DNA of 64,000 nt, taken from Micrasema longulum. Its lineage: Eukaryota > Arthropoda > Insecta > Trichoptera > Brachycentridae. The stretch covers positions 51,212 to 115,211 of the forward strand of contig JAGVSM010003797.1 in assembly GCA_022494885.1 (NCBI GenBank). Reading direction: 5' to 3'. Numbering within the stretch: position 1 is the stretch's first letter; each line of letters opens with the position of its first letter. The position numbers were made by a program, and so were the translations under genes. Below, in pieces: positions 23,701 through 38,700 of the stretch. Under the pieces are notes generated by a model. That model searched no databases, had not been told where the DNA came from, and was given only the letters and a program-made list of their open reading frames with translations.

Positions 23701-26700
23701 AACACGCAACATGTAGAATTATTGTAAATAAACCCCGTTTTTTTACTAAAGTGTTGGGCACCCATACACACGCCAAAAAAATTGTTCACACTGATTATGT
23801 TAGAAAACAAAGTACCCATCACAAAAATAATATAACTAACCTGTACCTTCCTTGATACGTGACTTTAAATTTGGTTCATTTACTTACATCAACAAACACT
23901 TTTTACTGATTTGTTATTTGTTGTTGGATATTATTTCTAGCAACTTTTAATTCCAAAGTTATCATCGTATAAACTGCTACTTAATGTTCACATTGGCATT
24001 TAAAAAAAACAATCTTTTGATCTTAAACTAACAACTAATGTAAATCGTTTTACCTCTCTTCACTTTTTCTTCTTTATTTGTACAATACCCTCACCTTCTC
24101 CAAAATTACTTGATTATTTTACAAATGACAATTAAAGCACTGAGTTATTTAATTAGTATTTTTGATGTTTCGTGAATATCCCCATCTCTGCAATATTACC
24201 AATATTATTACATTTGCCCAGTATATCCCAAATATTGTAAGCGGATCTCTAAGCACTTAATTGAAACTTAAATCACTTTGTTTTCACCTTTCGCTTGCTG
24301 TAGAAGATTGAAAAAGTTAAAGTAAATAAAACTTATGAATATTCGACCATGGGGCAAATGGAGAATGTAGCAGAAAAGTCATTACTCAAACCTACCACTT
24401 AGTTTTGTAAATTGTTCCACACTTCTTTCTCAAATGACGTTTCCGTTTCTGTTGAGTTCTATAAATATGCCGACCAATTATAGGTCATGCGCCCTGTAAA
24501 TGTCTAGACTTCCATATTCCTTCTCTGAAATGTTCTCCATCTCTGTTGTAAGATGTTAATCTTAATAACCCCCTGGGAGGTGAAACTCAGCCCTCGTTTA
24601 TTGTTGATTAAACCGACTGGTCCAAGAAGTATAAAAATTGATTTTTTTTTTCAGGAGTAGCCTAGTATGTAGGTGAAATAATTCAGTCTGGCGAATCTCA
24701 CCCGCATCAGTAAATAAATTAGACATTAAACGAATATTCCGTAATACGGCCTATCCGGCCTAATTTTACTATCCAGCCGGATACCAGTTCATTGTCTGGC
24801 GGATACCTGATATTCATTAAACTGCGAAGATTTCACGGAATTAACGCCACTGAATCCAACCGTGTTTGGGAAAAAGGAAATAACCCTCATTATTTGAAAA
24901 ATTGACTTTTCTTGCATAAAAATGTTCGTCAGTGCTCAGTATACACTCTAGAAAATGAATTCAACCCGCAAATAAAAAATGTTCATCAAAAATTATTTTT
25001 TAATTTAAAAAATAAAGCGCAAAGAGTAAACCAACCCAAAATCATTATCGAAAACTCTCACCACTTATCCGGATCAATTCTGCAGGTCTTGTGGCCTCTT
25101 TTCAGATCTGCACATTGCAAAAACAAGTTTTAAGCTCTTTAGTGAATTACTTTTTTTTTTCAAAAATCAACAGAGAATTAAAGAAATATTGATGTTCTGT
25201 TAATTCTATAAATATATTTCTTATATTGGTAAATTGAGATACAGCCGATTATTGTGTATAATATTGGAAAATAAACGTATCTGTGATTAGGGCTTCGGCG
25301 CAGAACAACCAGCGCAGCCTCCCGGAGATACCTCCCCCCGTCCCCCGTCAGGACAGCGGAGACACGGCATCAGAACTCTACGCTACAGTCGGCACCAACC
25401 AGCGTAAGTATACTGCACTTCTTTATCATAATCGGTACTTAATAAATTTCCCCTACTTTTATGTAAACATTTTATGATAGATATCTCCAAGTATGTGATT
25501 TTTAAAAAATCTATTATATGAAGGATACACTGTTGCACATTATTAACAAATAATACTGAAATTTATTGGAAAATAAAAATCTTATTTTTTACTGGATTCG
25601 TATATTTAATGAAAATGATTTTTATTTCATGTAAAATTGTTTTAGATGTAACTACAGAAAAAAAAAACAAACAAAAAAGTCCATTTAAATTTTTTAAAAC
25701 TCCTTCCTTGAACATACGAAAACAAGCTTATTGAAGCAATCGTTGCATTTTTAATTGGGTTTTAACCAGCCGTGACTACAAATGTTTTTCGTACAGTCAA
25801 GAAGCCTCATTTTGTTCATTTCAAATATTCCATTCTATGGAACTCACACAGGAATGGCATGTGGTGGAGTTAGAAGTTATGTTTTTATCCAATGTTACTT
25901 TTAGTCAAATTTAATTATATACTTTAAATTTTATCATTCTTTTCAAATATTGTGTTCCTCTTACTTGTTTTTTTTTTCAAAGATTAATTGTTATGAAATG
26001 TGATTATTGATGGGTGATTTTCACTGTAATATTTCAGTCCCTGGATCTTTGTCATAAGAGCATGTGATAACAAAATAAATTGTTTTACTTAAATTACAAA
26101 ATTAAAAGTTTTAATTAAATGTATTTATCTATAGAATCACTTGAAGTATTATATTACGAAAATGGCGCCATATAAGTTATCCATAATAAAAATTGTACGT
26201 ATAATATTTTTAATAAATAAAAATTAAATGGGTAAAGTATCAGAATTATTTCCAGATATTGTATTTAGCGTTGAAATTGTTCTATCAGTGTGATATTCCA
26301 GTAAAGAAAAAATGTATTAATGTTATTTATTAATTGAAATGTTTATTTTTAATAAATAGATTTAGTGAAATACCTAGCAATAAATGTTTAATGGTTGTTG
26401 AGTTTTCTAATAATTCAAACTCTTTGTACAGTTACAATACGATATCTAAGATTATCAATGCATACAATCTATGTATTTAATTACAAAAATATTATATATC
26501 TTGGCCACCACTTGAGTTTAGTTTACATTATTCAAATTGAATGACTCACAAATACCATTTGTCAGTGACATCATCAAATGTTCAAACAGTCTTCACTTTA
26601 GACAGGCAATTCTTCAATAATAATTTTATTAGCTTAAGGCAATAAATATTTTGTTATTTTAAAAATATTTTTTGTATAAATTCAACTTTGATTCGGATTA

Positions 26701-29700
26701 TGCATATTGGGTAAAAGTGCTCCTTGATTCAGTCGATAAATAATTATACGATATTTTATTAACTGTTATCGTTTAATATTGTTTGTGTTAGATTTATGTG
26801 TTTTATTTTATATGACATTTTACAGATACCTACATACACAAGATCCTCTTTTTACACTACGTTCCACGCAGTACCACGTAAAAAAAATCAACGGTGGAAG
26901 GTTTCATGTATACAAATCAATTCGGGATTTTGAGAAATTTAATTGTTAACTATTTATTGTACCTTAATTTTATTTAAAAATATGACTCCACAGCAAAATA
27001 CTTTAAATTGCAAAAAAAATGATTCACTATTACTATCTTGTATTATATAGGCCCAGTAAGTAAAATAGCGATGTAAGGAATTCCAAAATCAAATGGTACA
27101 TTTTTTTTTGTACCGTTGTAGCGGGGTTATCTTCAATTAAAAAATATCTGTACCTCAGAGGGAGACAGATGGAATGACATTTCGATTTTTGTATCCAGTT
27201 TATGACCATGTCCATTTATTTTGAAAAAATGCAAGTCTTATAATGAAAGAACTAATGTATTGAGATACTAAAATGAAATTTTATCGACTTCTCTTGGTTT
27301 AAAATCTTCTCCTTATATTGCTTTTTCAAATTTTAAATGATTACTTGCCATACTTGTTATTCCTTCTTTATTTTTTCTTTTTTCTCTGCTGCCATTGGCA
27401 TGTTTTTATACTTGTTATACTTTTAAACTACTTTTAATTACTTATATTATATATGTTAATAAAATCAATATATTGCTGCTCTTACTATAATGTGTCATTA
27501 ATTTTGAAGATGAAAATTGACCTAAATTTACTGTCTTATATTTCACTTAAAGATTCTTCTCATCGTTTCTTTGAATCCCTTAAAATAAATATGTGTTTAT
27601 GTTTTTCCTTTTTAAAAAAAATGTTATTACTATTTTATTTTATTTTTACATCTGAGCATGTTTTTCATTCTTTATTTCCATTCTTAATTCTTAATTACTC
27701 TTACAAATTTTCTTCATTTTTAATATTATTTCCATTTGTAAATACTCACTACAAACTACAAACCTTAAAATATTTTTTTTTCACTTAAATTTAAATTTTT
27801 AAACAACTTTCATTTATGTTTTCTTTTTCCTTCTCTTTTTTATACTTTCATAATTAACATTAGATTTAATTGCTTTTTAATATGGAAACTTCACTGGTCC
27901 ATTAGAATTAAGTCCAATTGTGTAAAATATTAAACTTTGTAACTGTACTGTATGTTTCCTGAATAAAAGAAAATAAAAAAAAATAAAATAAAAAAATACT
28001 AAAAATACAAATTAATTAGATTAGTTATAAATTATTAGAAATCACTTAGAGAAAGCGGATTCTTTGGGCTTGTGTTCAACATTTGACGTTTTGATTTGCA
28101 TCCATCTGCCTCTGAGATACAGATACAAAAACACCACTTGAGAAATGGTTATAAAAATTAACAAACTATACACAAATGAAATACAATAAATATTAGGGTC
28201 GACGCACTGTCTTACAAAGAATTTCTATTGTCTTTTATGGGGGTAGATCTCGGTACTAACGGGTAGTAAACAAAAGGTTCTTACTTGCTACAGTAAGAGA
28301 CCTATGACCGGGTTGTTATATACTCGGTTCACCATATAAGGTGGAGGCTAATAAAGTGTTCCGCACAGGGGAAGCGCTTTATCAGACCTCGCAGCTCACT
28401 GGGTGACGAGAAGGTTTGGCTGTTCAGGTGTAATGTTCCTCGTATTGAAATCTGTTACCGTTAAATCGGCTCAAGTCACATGCTGCCTGTCGTTGGTCCA
28501 GCACCCCTCCTAAAAGTCGGCGGGGGAGACATAATTAGGGAGGGGCGAGATGGTCATTGATTGGTTCTGACAAAGTGAAACAGAGCTATAAGTAAGAGAG
28601 AGATATATTGAAACTAGCAAAAACTGGGGTGCAGTAGATAGTCTGGTTACACCGTGTTATCGTGTACTAGTCCTTAAAATATAGCTTGATTAAAATGACA
28701 GCTGTCAAACTAATGTCACTAGTGATGGGAAATTACTGATCACTGATCAAATCGATTTTATCAGTTTTTTCATGCAAACATGAAACTGTTTCCGAAAATT
28801 AATATAAAAACGCTAAAACAAGCCTATTAGAGTGCGTTTAAGACAATTATTCACCAAAATTAAGACATTTAAACTTTTTTCATGAACAACAGCAAATAAA
28901 TTATTTTTTTCTTCGATCAATTTCCATATTTGTCCCATCTCTAACATTTTTGCAAAATGATGTAACCTTGCAAGGACGTCATTAATAATTAGGTTTATTT
29001 TTGTTTTTTTTTTTGTTTTAAAGCTTATTTTATACATTTATGTTGATTTATATGTCGAGCATTTTACTAAAAAAATTCATTAACATGCCCGATACGAATG
29101 ATTTTTCGTGTGTCAATATAAATCACACCTTAGACGTTACTACAAAGTTATGTCGTCACTTTTGCTGACAACTGTCATTCTAATTAAGCTATATTTTTAG
29201 GACTATAATCACTTCTCAGATAACAGTTATAAACAAGAGTTAAAGTAGTACAAAAGTAATTTAAGAGTCCTCCTCACAAGGTAAACCTGTTAAAAGGAGG
29301 ACTGTACAGTGTTAAAAAAATTTTTTTTGCATGTTTCCCATGCCATTCAAATATTTTTTTTATTCTAATCTTAATATTATTTGGTGTAATTTAAAAAAAA
29401 TTACCCAGAGACATCATCATTATTTTGTCACTCATTTCCTGTCTGATTAATTTATTAGGAGATTACACAGATTAAAAAAAAAACAATTAAGATTAAAATG
29501 TTATCATATTTTAATGTTGAAAATGTAATAATTGTGTGTAAAAATAATATAAATACGGCATGTGTATAAGCAAATCAATTATAAAAGATTATGATTTAAT
29601 TCCTATGGAATTCCATCTAGAATCCTCAAAACAAATTCATGTAATGATCATGAGTATAAAATACTATTTTTGATTATTTAAATTGGAATTTTTATACAGA

Positions 29701-32700
29701 AAAATGGGGCACCTAATTATTATGTGTCCAAAAAACAATAATACAAAAAAAATTCAGTCTATCATAAAATTTTACTGCCACATATTTCATACCCAAAACA
29801 TTCGAAAAAATTTCACGGCATGAGCCAATCGATATGCCAACATCATCAGCGACTTCTCTGATTGTCATTTGGCGATCGTTCATAACCATTTCATTTCACC
29901 GGTTGTTGATGTGCTGGGGCGTCCGGGCCGTTCGTCATCTTCAACGTCTTCACGGCCATCTTGGAAACGCTTATACCACTCGTAAACTCTTGTTTCACTC
30001 ATAGCAGACTCACCATAGACCTTTGTTAACATGTCACACACTTTATTTCATTTTTTACACTAAATTTTGTACAAACTCTTTGATTTTTTTAACAAACGAA
30101 AATCGCCAAGCCCATAAAAACGCACCTAACCTTAGTGGCTGCCACAGACAAAGTAAAAAATGAATATAGCTGAAAATTTTAGCATACTTCAGGGACATGT
30201 ATACCAAAATAATTTTGAGAATCGGACTCTCCAAACCTGTGAAATTTTAAAATTCCCGTTATTTTCTTAGCACACCTCGTATATTTGTATTTTTCTTCTT
30301 GATCTTTAAACTTTTATTCACGCTCAGTGGTGCATAAGGCACTGCATTTTAAAATTAAATTCAGCGTATTTTGTTAATCTGTTGCAGGAAGGTTAGATGA
30401 TCAGTCTTATGCTGCAGGTGCCTGTCCATGCCCAATTAATTATTTCAGTAGAAAACAAACATTTCATGTCAACCTTACCGACAATCGAACCCAAAACCTC
30501 AGCTATTGCTCTATGAGGCGTGTGTTTCTCCGACTTGATTTCCTTTTTCAAGACTTTTACCCGAGAGCATCCATCGAGTCAAAAACACCTTCAGGATTAC
30601 ACAAACGTTTTTTTTGCGTTGCACAAAAAGTGATGGCGGATTAAATTGTTTATTAAAGGTTTTTTAGTGGATCCATCCAAAATACTAAAGCAAAATTAAT
30701 GAGTAATTAGACACAGTCCTCGTTTGTAGTAAATAAAAACTGCAATTGCACATCTATGAGTTGTTACTAACATAATAATTTGCCTTTCAGGGGTTTCTGA
30801 ACACAATTCTCCTGTAGCTGCCAGCCGATCAGATCATCCCTATGAACATGCATACGCCAGATTACAAGATGGTAGCCTAAGGTATTTATTTCTACGATGA
30901 CAGAATTCTTATTTACTTTATGAAAACATTACATACATAATTGATTTAAGAGTCCTTCTCACTAAGATAACCTGAGGAGGACTGTACAGGAAGCGTGTCA
31001 AACTCAAAGACTAACATGGGCCAAATATTAAAGGTTCAAGTTTACGTGGGCCACAAAAACAAGTAAAGAAAAACTTCAAAACTTTCATGGAAACATCGGC
31101 TTATTTTGTCAAATAATTATAGGTAGTATTAAAATCAAGAACAAAAATGATATTATTATTTTCTTCCTGCCACTTGACAACTCTTCTCTGGTACTATAGT
31201 TCCTACTTCGACAGAAATTTCAGCATCATCATCATCGGCCATCTCTTTTCCACTGGTAAACAGAGGCTCCCCCTTAGATATCCACGTTTCCTAACCTGAG
31301 CCGACCGCATCCGATCACTTCCTGCCACCCGTCTTTCGTCATCACACCACCTTGCCTGAGGCCTGCCGACACTTCTTCTACCTCTTCTGGGCCTTTATGG
31401 TTCTAGCTATGTGACCACCCCAGCTCCTTTTCTGGTTAACAATCCTGTGGACCACATTGGTGATCTTTGATCGCGCTGCAAAGTATCTTATTTTCTTTAA
31501 GATCTCGCTGTTCACCTGAGGTGAATGTCAGTATTTCTGGATCTAACGGGAGACCAAAAGTGCGAAAAGGCAATCATTATTTTTATCTTTTATTTATAAT
31601 ACTTCCCTTTACTTTCTTATCACTAATATCGATTTATTGATGATATATACATCATTATTTATTGATACTACTATCTTTCATCATTATCATTATATTAGAT
31701 TTGGATTAAAGGGTAATTGCTGAAATAATTTATGTGTTCACTATTTTTTTGTTTATTTCAATACCTTTATGACAGTTATAAGCTTGAAATAAATCCATAT
31801 TCATAATATTATTTTAAAACATTCACTATTTATAAGTATGTAAGATATTATATAAATTTACATCATGTTACTAAAAATATTTTGAGTGTCCAAATATTTG
31901 TAAACAACATGATTAAATAAAGATCTTAAACCAGCCAATAACAAGTCATAAGCACTGTAAATGCCTAGACTTCCATCTGTCCTTCTCTAAAATGTCCCCC
32001 ATCTCTGTTGTTATATTTAAATTGTTTCACATGTTTGAACCAAACTAAAACAATATTTTTTTAATATATTTTTTTGTATCGTATCAGCGCTATGCTATTT
32101 TAAAGTTTTGTAGTTTTTAAATGATTCCACTTGCGACATGACGGTAAAATACTTTTTGCTACATCATTTTTACGCTTCTGATGCTCATTGTAAATAATCC
32201 AGATCATCTCCAGTAAGTATATCGATAAGTGCCCTTTGGTGCAGATAAAAGAAAAACAAAACTTAACTTTATTTTGTGATATTTTAAAAATCTCTTTAAA
32301 AAAATTAACTGAGACCTTCATTTGCCTTTTGACGCTACAGTAAAATTATTGGGCGAAATTATTCAATAAAAAAAAAACATTAAATCTAAAATACTTACAG
32401 TTCAAGTTGGACTTGCCAAAATAGTCAGGATCTTTCGTTTGGCAACCAATATTCACTTACGCGAAAAAATAAATACACTATAAAATAATATTATTATTAA
32501 GAATAAATAAATGCCTTACAAATTATATTAGGTTTGTATTTTTTTCTGAAACGTTTTGCCCTAAAATAAACATATTTATATTTCAGAGTGGATGAACCTG
32601 CAATAGTGAATGAGGTGCTTGTTTCTAATGCCGATGGGTCCCTTCCACTGCTTAGTGGTGGAGCGGAGGAATCCCCTTCGAGTCCAGGTTTTAATTGCTA

Positions 32701-35700
32701 CTCTTATACTAAAATAAATTTAATATAAATCAAACGGTGTGTTGTTGAAGGTATTGCGCCTAATAAGCAGTTATCAACTGTTAATGAAACTCAAATGTAA
32801 ATAAAATGAGGTTTTTTGAAACTGTGTTTTAAGACGTTCGCAGACACTTTTCCCATAGGATCCACTCATATCTACACATATCATAACATTGTTATTATTT
32901 TTTAATATTTCACTTCCGATTGGACCATAGTTGATCGTTTAAAGTAAATATTCTCTTCTGTTCTGTCCAGTCGATCAAAATCGGCATTCATTATAGTAAA
33001 TAAAACAATATGTTCCGTTTGCAAAACAGTGAGAAAGGGTACAATTGAGTTAATTAGTTGTAGTACAATTAAATTATAAGCAAACATATCAGATACTGTC
33101 TATCCTCACTAGGTATGGTAAATACCCGTCCTGAGGTAGTTAGCATTTATTTATGCATGAATTTTAAATTTGTTTTTTACTAAGCATAATATATTTTGTG
33201 AGAGCATATTGTATGCACGAGGGCCTACAAAAAAAGAATGTCTTTGGGCTAAAGTAGTTTTCTCCGGTGGAATGTTTATTTTTCCTTGAGTTTGATAAGA
33301 TAATCTTATTAAATGTTATTAAATATTTGTATATAACCACTTACCGACTTTTCTATGTCTACCGGTTTCAAGACGTACCCGTCTCTTCGTCAGGACACCA
33401 ATTAAACCAACATGCAAAACCCACTATATACCTTCACCATAGTTGTTGCACAAAAATATAAAACCAACACGATATGCATTTTAGTAAGCACATGCACTGA
33501 TTAGGACAAACATGCACTGATTAAATTATGAAAATATTAGCTTGTTTGAGAATTAATTAAAAAAGTAGAGGGGATGGAGGGAGGGGATAAGCTTAATAGG
33601 TTTTATAGAGTGACCATTACAGTGGAACATCGTATAGAGGATTATATTGGAAGTGTTTTATTATTGATCAAAGGAACATTATTTTTTAAAGCTTTCCTAA
33701 TGTGAAATATTTCCATATTATTTACTTTTAACCCTTTATTATTTGTATGTAAGATGTTAACTCCAGTATTTTTTATTAAAGTCATGATTTAAATTGATTA
33801 GGTGATTTGCTAATTCAGAGAAACTATTATTGTGAAGACACCTCATATGTTCTTTGACACGAATATCAATCTTAATTTAATCTTATTTGACTAACATACT
33901 GAGACACCTGTTGCGGATTGTTTTATATAGGGACACAATATCTCCTACCATATAAATATGTACTTCAGTTTCATGGATGTCTTTTCACAACTTTTGGACT
34001 GGCGGCTGTAGCCGTCATTTCCTAAATGAGAGGCACAACTTAATAATAATAAGAGCGAACGTGTTAACAAAAGCTTTGTAATTCACCACTCTATGTTAAA
34101 ATATATTATTTTAAAAGGACATATTTCATATATCGACTATAGAAAGGAAAAAGTTCCTAAGCCACATGTTGCCAACATTACAGAAGAGCATATTAGATTT
34201 TTTTTTAGCTAATAAAATATCTCATATTATAATTTTTATTTCATTTGAGTAGGAATCATGCCAAAATAATAGGTATTTATGAGATTTTTTTGTTAATAAA
34301 AAAAACTTAAATCTTCTGTAAACCTGCTACATGTCACTTAGGTACTTTTTCCTTTCCACTGTCGATATATACATAAAGACATTTTTAATAAGGTAATTGG
34401 AATTTTTCAAATATAAAAATAACATCGTTTTGATATTTTTTTAAATTTGGCTATATTTTTTAAAAGTAATCTATAATTTTAAAAAAAACCTTTGCCATGA
34501 AATGAGCTAGTTAGAGAGTTAATTTCTGTAATGGTACGACTTATTTTGATGATACCTATATTTATTTGAATAATTATTATTAAAGTAACTACTGTTATGT
34601 AGCTCGAGTATATTGTGATAATGCCATTTAAACTTCCCTTTTGTGTTACTAATACGCCTTATAACTGGCAACCTTTCCTTGCATTGTATTCAATTAACCT
34701 TAAAAGCCATCGATTTTGTCTATGGATTTCACCTGTATGATTCTCAACAGCTCAAATAAGGCTGGCGACATTATATTAGTTTTAATGGTAGGTAAAACCT
34801 TTTAATTGTTACTATAACACTTGACCATTTACAGAGGTGGTGATATCAGCCAGCGTGGCCATCAGTGGGCAGGTGCCCTCTAGTCGGGAGCTGCCCTACA
34901 TGACCCCTCCCATAGTAGTGTCAGGAACCGGGCCTTCACCTCCTGCGGCCCCAGCAGCCCCCGCCAATGCCCAACAGCAACACTTTAGCGGAGACTCTGT
35001 GGACTCCGCAAGTAAATCTTTTCATAACATTCTCTCTTAAACTGGGTTCATATTAGGACAATACAATAGACAGGAAAGTATTGTTGTGTCCCAACTCCGT
35101 GTACAAATATAATAAGACAATGGGACAATACAACAATTTATCCGTAGTTCATACGTGGAACGATGAGAAAATGAATATGCGAGTACATGCATTACAAACA
35201 AGTTTGCAAAAAATATTTCTTTCATACCAAGATTTATTGGAATAGTTGGAGAACGAATTAAAAGGCATTTTTTTCTGTCGACATTTTCAAAAATAAAATT
35301 GTAAATCAAGACAGAAAAAAATCACAGGAGTGACACGTATGCGCTGAGCAAGTGGCTATCTGTCGTGTTCACACAATAACAATGCGGCTGCGCGTGGTGA
35401 TTGGGGAAATCCATTGTCTTGCGGAGATAGCCTGCCCGTCTATCTCTGAGACAATGTCTCTGTCCATTATCCTGTTGTCTAAATTTTTGTTTACATGAGG
35501 GCAATAGGTCTGATGCTGGGACAGGACAATATTGTATTGTCCTCATGTGAATGCTACTTTACCCTCATTGTTCTTTTCATGTTTGTCACTGTCAATTTTT
35601 TTTTAATAATTCATAACTAAAATAAACTCTATGCCTAGAGGCTGTTTGTGGACACTATGTGCTCCAACAAGGGAGCAGACATGAGAATGATATCAAAATA

Positions 35701-38700
35701 AACTATTTACATTTTTATCCAAAAATTTTCCTTCACTAGACTAGCTTTCGAGGAGTGTTTTGGACTCTATGGCTGCTTTCTGGTAAAAATCTTGAATGAG
35801 AAAATCGAGCTAAAATAAGTCCGCCTCGTTGTGTAGTGGTTATTGTATTCGCCTACCATTCTTGAGGTCCTGGATTTGATTTATGGCGCGGTGGACTAGA
35901 AACATTGATTTTAAAGGTTGTTTGAACTGCAATACTTCATTGTTCCTGGACTGGCACCTGAAGCGTGAGACTGATCACCTTACCTTCATGTAATAGATGA
36001 TAAAAATGTACTGCATTTGGTTTACCAATGCAGTACCCTATGCACCACTGGATGCGGAAAGGGAAATTATGATGATGTTAATTATTACATACGTCACTAG
36101 TTCTCTTCTACGAGTTGCCCTGATTAGTGGGTTGATTTCCCAGAAACCAGAAATCTATCACAACACGCAATCATTGGTTGATTAAGAAAAGCTTGTCACG
36201 GCATTTAAAGTATTTTATTTTTATTAATTTTTTCATACATAATTGGAAAACTTCGCTGTACGATTAAATGCTTTAGTTTTTACCCCGTTTTTTACCCGTT
36301 GTTTTTTGTATCCAATTTTCTGTAGCGCTGAACTTCCTCATTGAAATAGATTTACAGATAAAATTTTGCAATTGATTTTGTGCATTTCCCCGAAGACATG
36401 TTATTTATTAGTTCGAAGGTTCATTACTTATCTGAATGAAATAGTTTGTACAAATGGTAATAATACTTTATGACAATCTTTTGATCATTTTATTTCAGAG
36501 GGATATACCAGCATCAGTGTGCGGGAGCCTCTCAGCACTATAAGGGCCAACATTGCTAACAATCGGCAGACACAGCCGCACTATGCGACCGTTTCTGATG
36601 ATTCTGGTAATTAAGTCTAAACTATCTTTTACATATTTTGGAAACTCACTGTTTTATGCTGCACAACTTTTTAATATTTTTATTATACGGCTATCTGAAA
36701 ACATTTATTCTGTATGATCATCAAAGTTCAATTCAAGTGAATGTCCTAAAATCATCTAGATAAAAAAAAACATACTTGTTCTTACTTATCCTTGTGGATT
36801 CAAGGTATTCCTTCTATTGTCAAAAATAGGTAAGTAGGACTATTAGCATGGTGTCCAGAACAATAATATTATATGACATATTAACCAATTAATTTCTTTA
36901 ATGGCAGGCATTGTGCGTTCATGGTTTCTCAAGTTTTGACATTGAATTGTTGGTTCCTCAGATGAGATGTACGCAGCTATTGAGGAACCTTCATCCAATC
37001 AGGTGTATACCAGCGGGTCAGAGACATACGCCCAGATCCAGCCACAGGGGCAGGTGCAGGCCACTCTCCACGCGGCCCCCGGGCCCTCCTCCCCCCTCAC
37101 GGCCCAGAACTTGCTAGAGCACTCCGCCGCACACTCTGCGGAAAGTGGAGAGGCAAGCTCCAGGTAAAATTAGAGAAGTTTAAACCTTACTAAAAAAGCG
37201 CGTCGTTATTGTGCCAATTGTAGTCCCAAAGTAGTGTCGCGGACTCTGAATCAGGAGGTCCGAATAATATATTATATAATAATTTTTATTATTAAGTAAT
37301 TAGCAGTGTTTTTATTTTTTTATAATTTAGACTATGTAATTTACACTATATACCGGCGCAACGAGGATATTAAAAAAATATTTGTCTTATCATAATTTCA
37401 CAAAATATTTTCTTTTCTATGTACCTTCCTCACTACAGTTTAGACAATATAAGAAGGTACTTTTGACAGATCACAATAATGTTGTAGCAGTCTTTTATCT
37501 TTCGATTTTCAATATCGATTTTAAATCATTTTCTGTCAGATGGGGTAAATAGAAATAGGTTTTCATGACTAAATAGCCTAATACGTAATAGTTCAATGTC
37601 AAAATTATCATCGATCAATTTTAATTAATCGTATTGCGAACTCCTTAAAATGAACACGAACAATATAATTAAATATAAATATAGATATTGTCGATCGATA
37701 GTGAATTTTTCTGGTGTTATGTCACTATTGCGGCGACTCAACAATAAAGTACGGCATTTGTTTCCTACACTAAACTGTCAATATTTACAGAACTTCATGA
37801 GCGTGCCAACGTCAAAAGTCTCTTCTTAAGTTGACTGTAGAATAGGTAACCCAATATCGAGTCAGGAATAGGGAAGTATCACGTTTTTTTTAACAATTTT
37901 AAATTAATAAGAGTCAATAAAATACTGTCAAATAAAAAAATAAAAAATCTGCTTATTTGTGCCTAAAAATATTTTTAAATTTATAATTTTGAATTCCCGC
38001 GAAAACGGTCTACTGCATTGGCCACGCCCCTAATACTTAGCAAACTTTGTGATCGTTTAAATTTAAATAGAACATTGTCACGAATCTTGACGCCACAATT
38101 ATCAAGGCCATGTCACGTTTTTATAGGGAAATATATTTTTTAAATTAATTTTTTAAACTTAAATATGAAAACATTCTCCACAATATCCATATTGATTTTA
38201 AAAATACAATTAATTTCTCTTAATGCGTTTTGCATATTTATCTTGTATTGTAAGTGTTTAAATTAATTTGTTAAATAAAATATTTTTTCATGTTTGGGCA
38301 GGCCTGGGCAAACTTTTTGAATGAAGGATCGCATTAGGTATTAAAAATAAAAGGCAGGTCAGGTCGCAAGTAAAATACATTATTTATTGTCATAAAAAAT
38401 ACTTTTAGCATTAAAATATTAGTAATTTTCTAATAACCAACAATTTAATCAGAAGGATGGAACTCCTTTACATCTATCAAAAGTTTTTTAATTTCAGGTT
38501 TCATTCATTCATTTTATTCATACAAACAAACATTTGAATAAATCCGTAGCACGTGACAACAAAATAAATTATTTTAATTAAATTACAAATTTAAAGCTTC
38601 AATTAAATTAACTTAACAATAGAATCACCATGTAAAGCGCCCTTGAGGTATTTTATTACGAAAATGGCGCTATATAAGTTATCCACAATAAGTATAAACA

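Noticed and set aside
24725..24830. Cluster of 'ccggat'/'atccgg' motifs
   Set aside because: Looks like part of a transposon terminal region, but I could not define two ends or a family, so it is not annotated.
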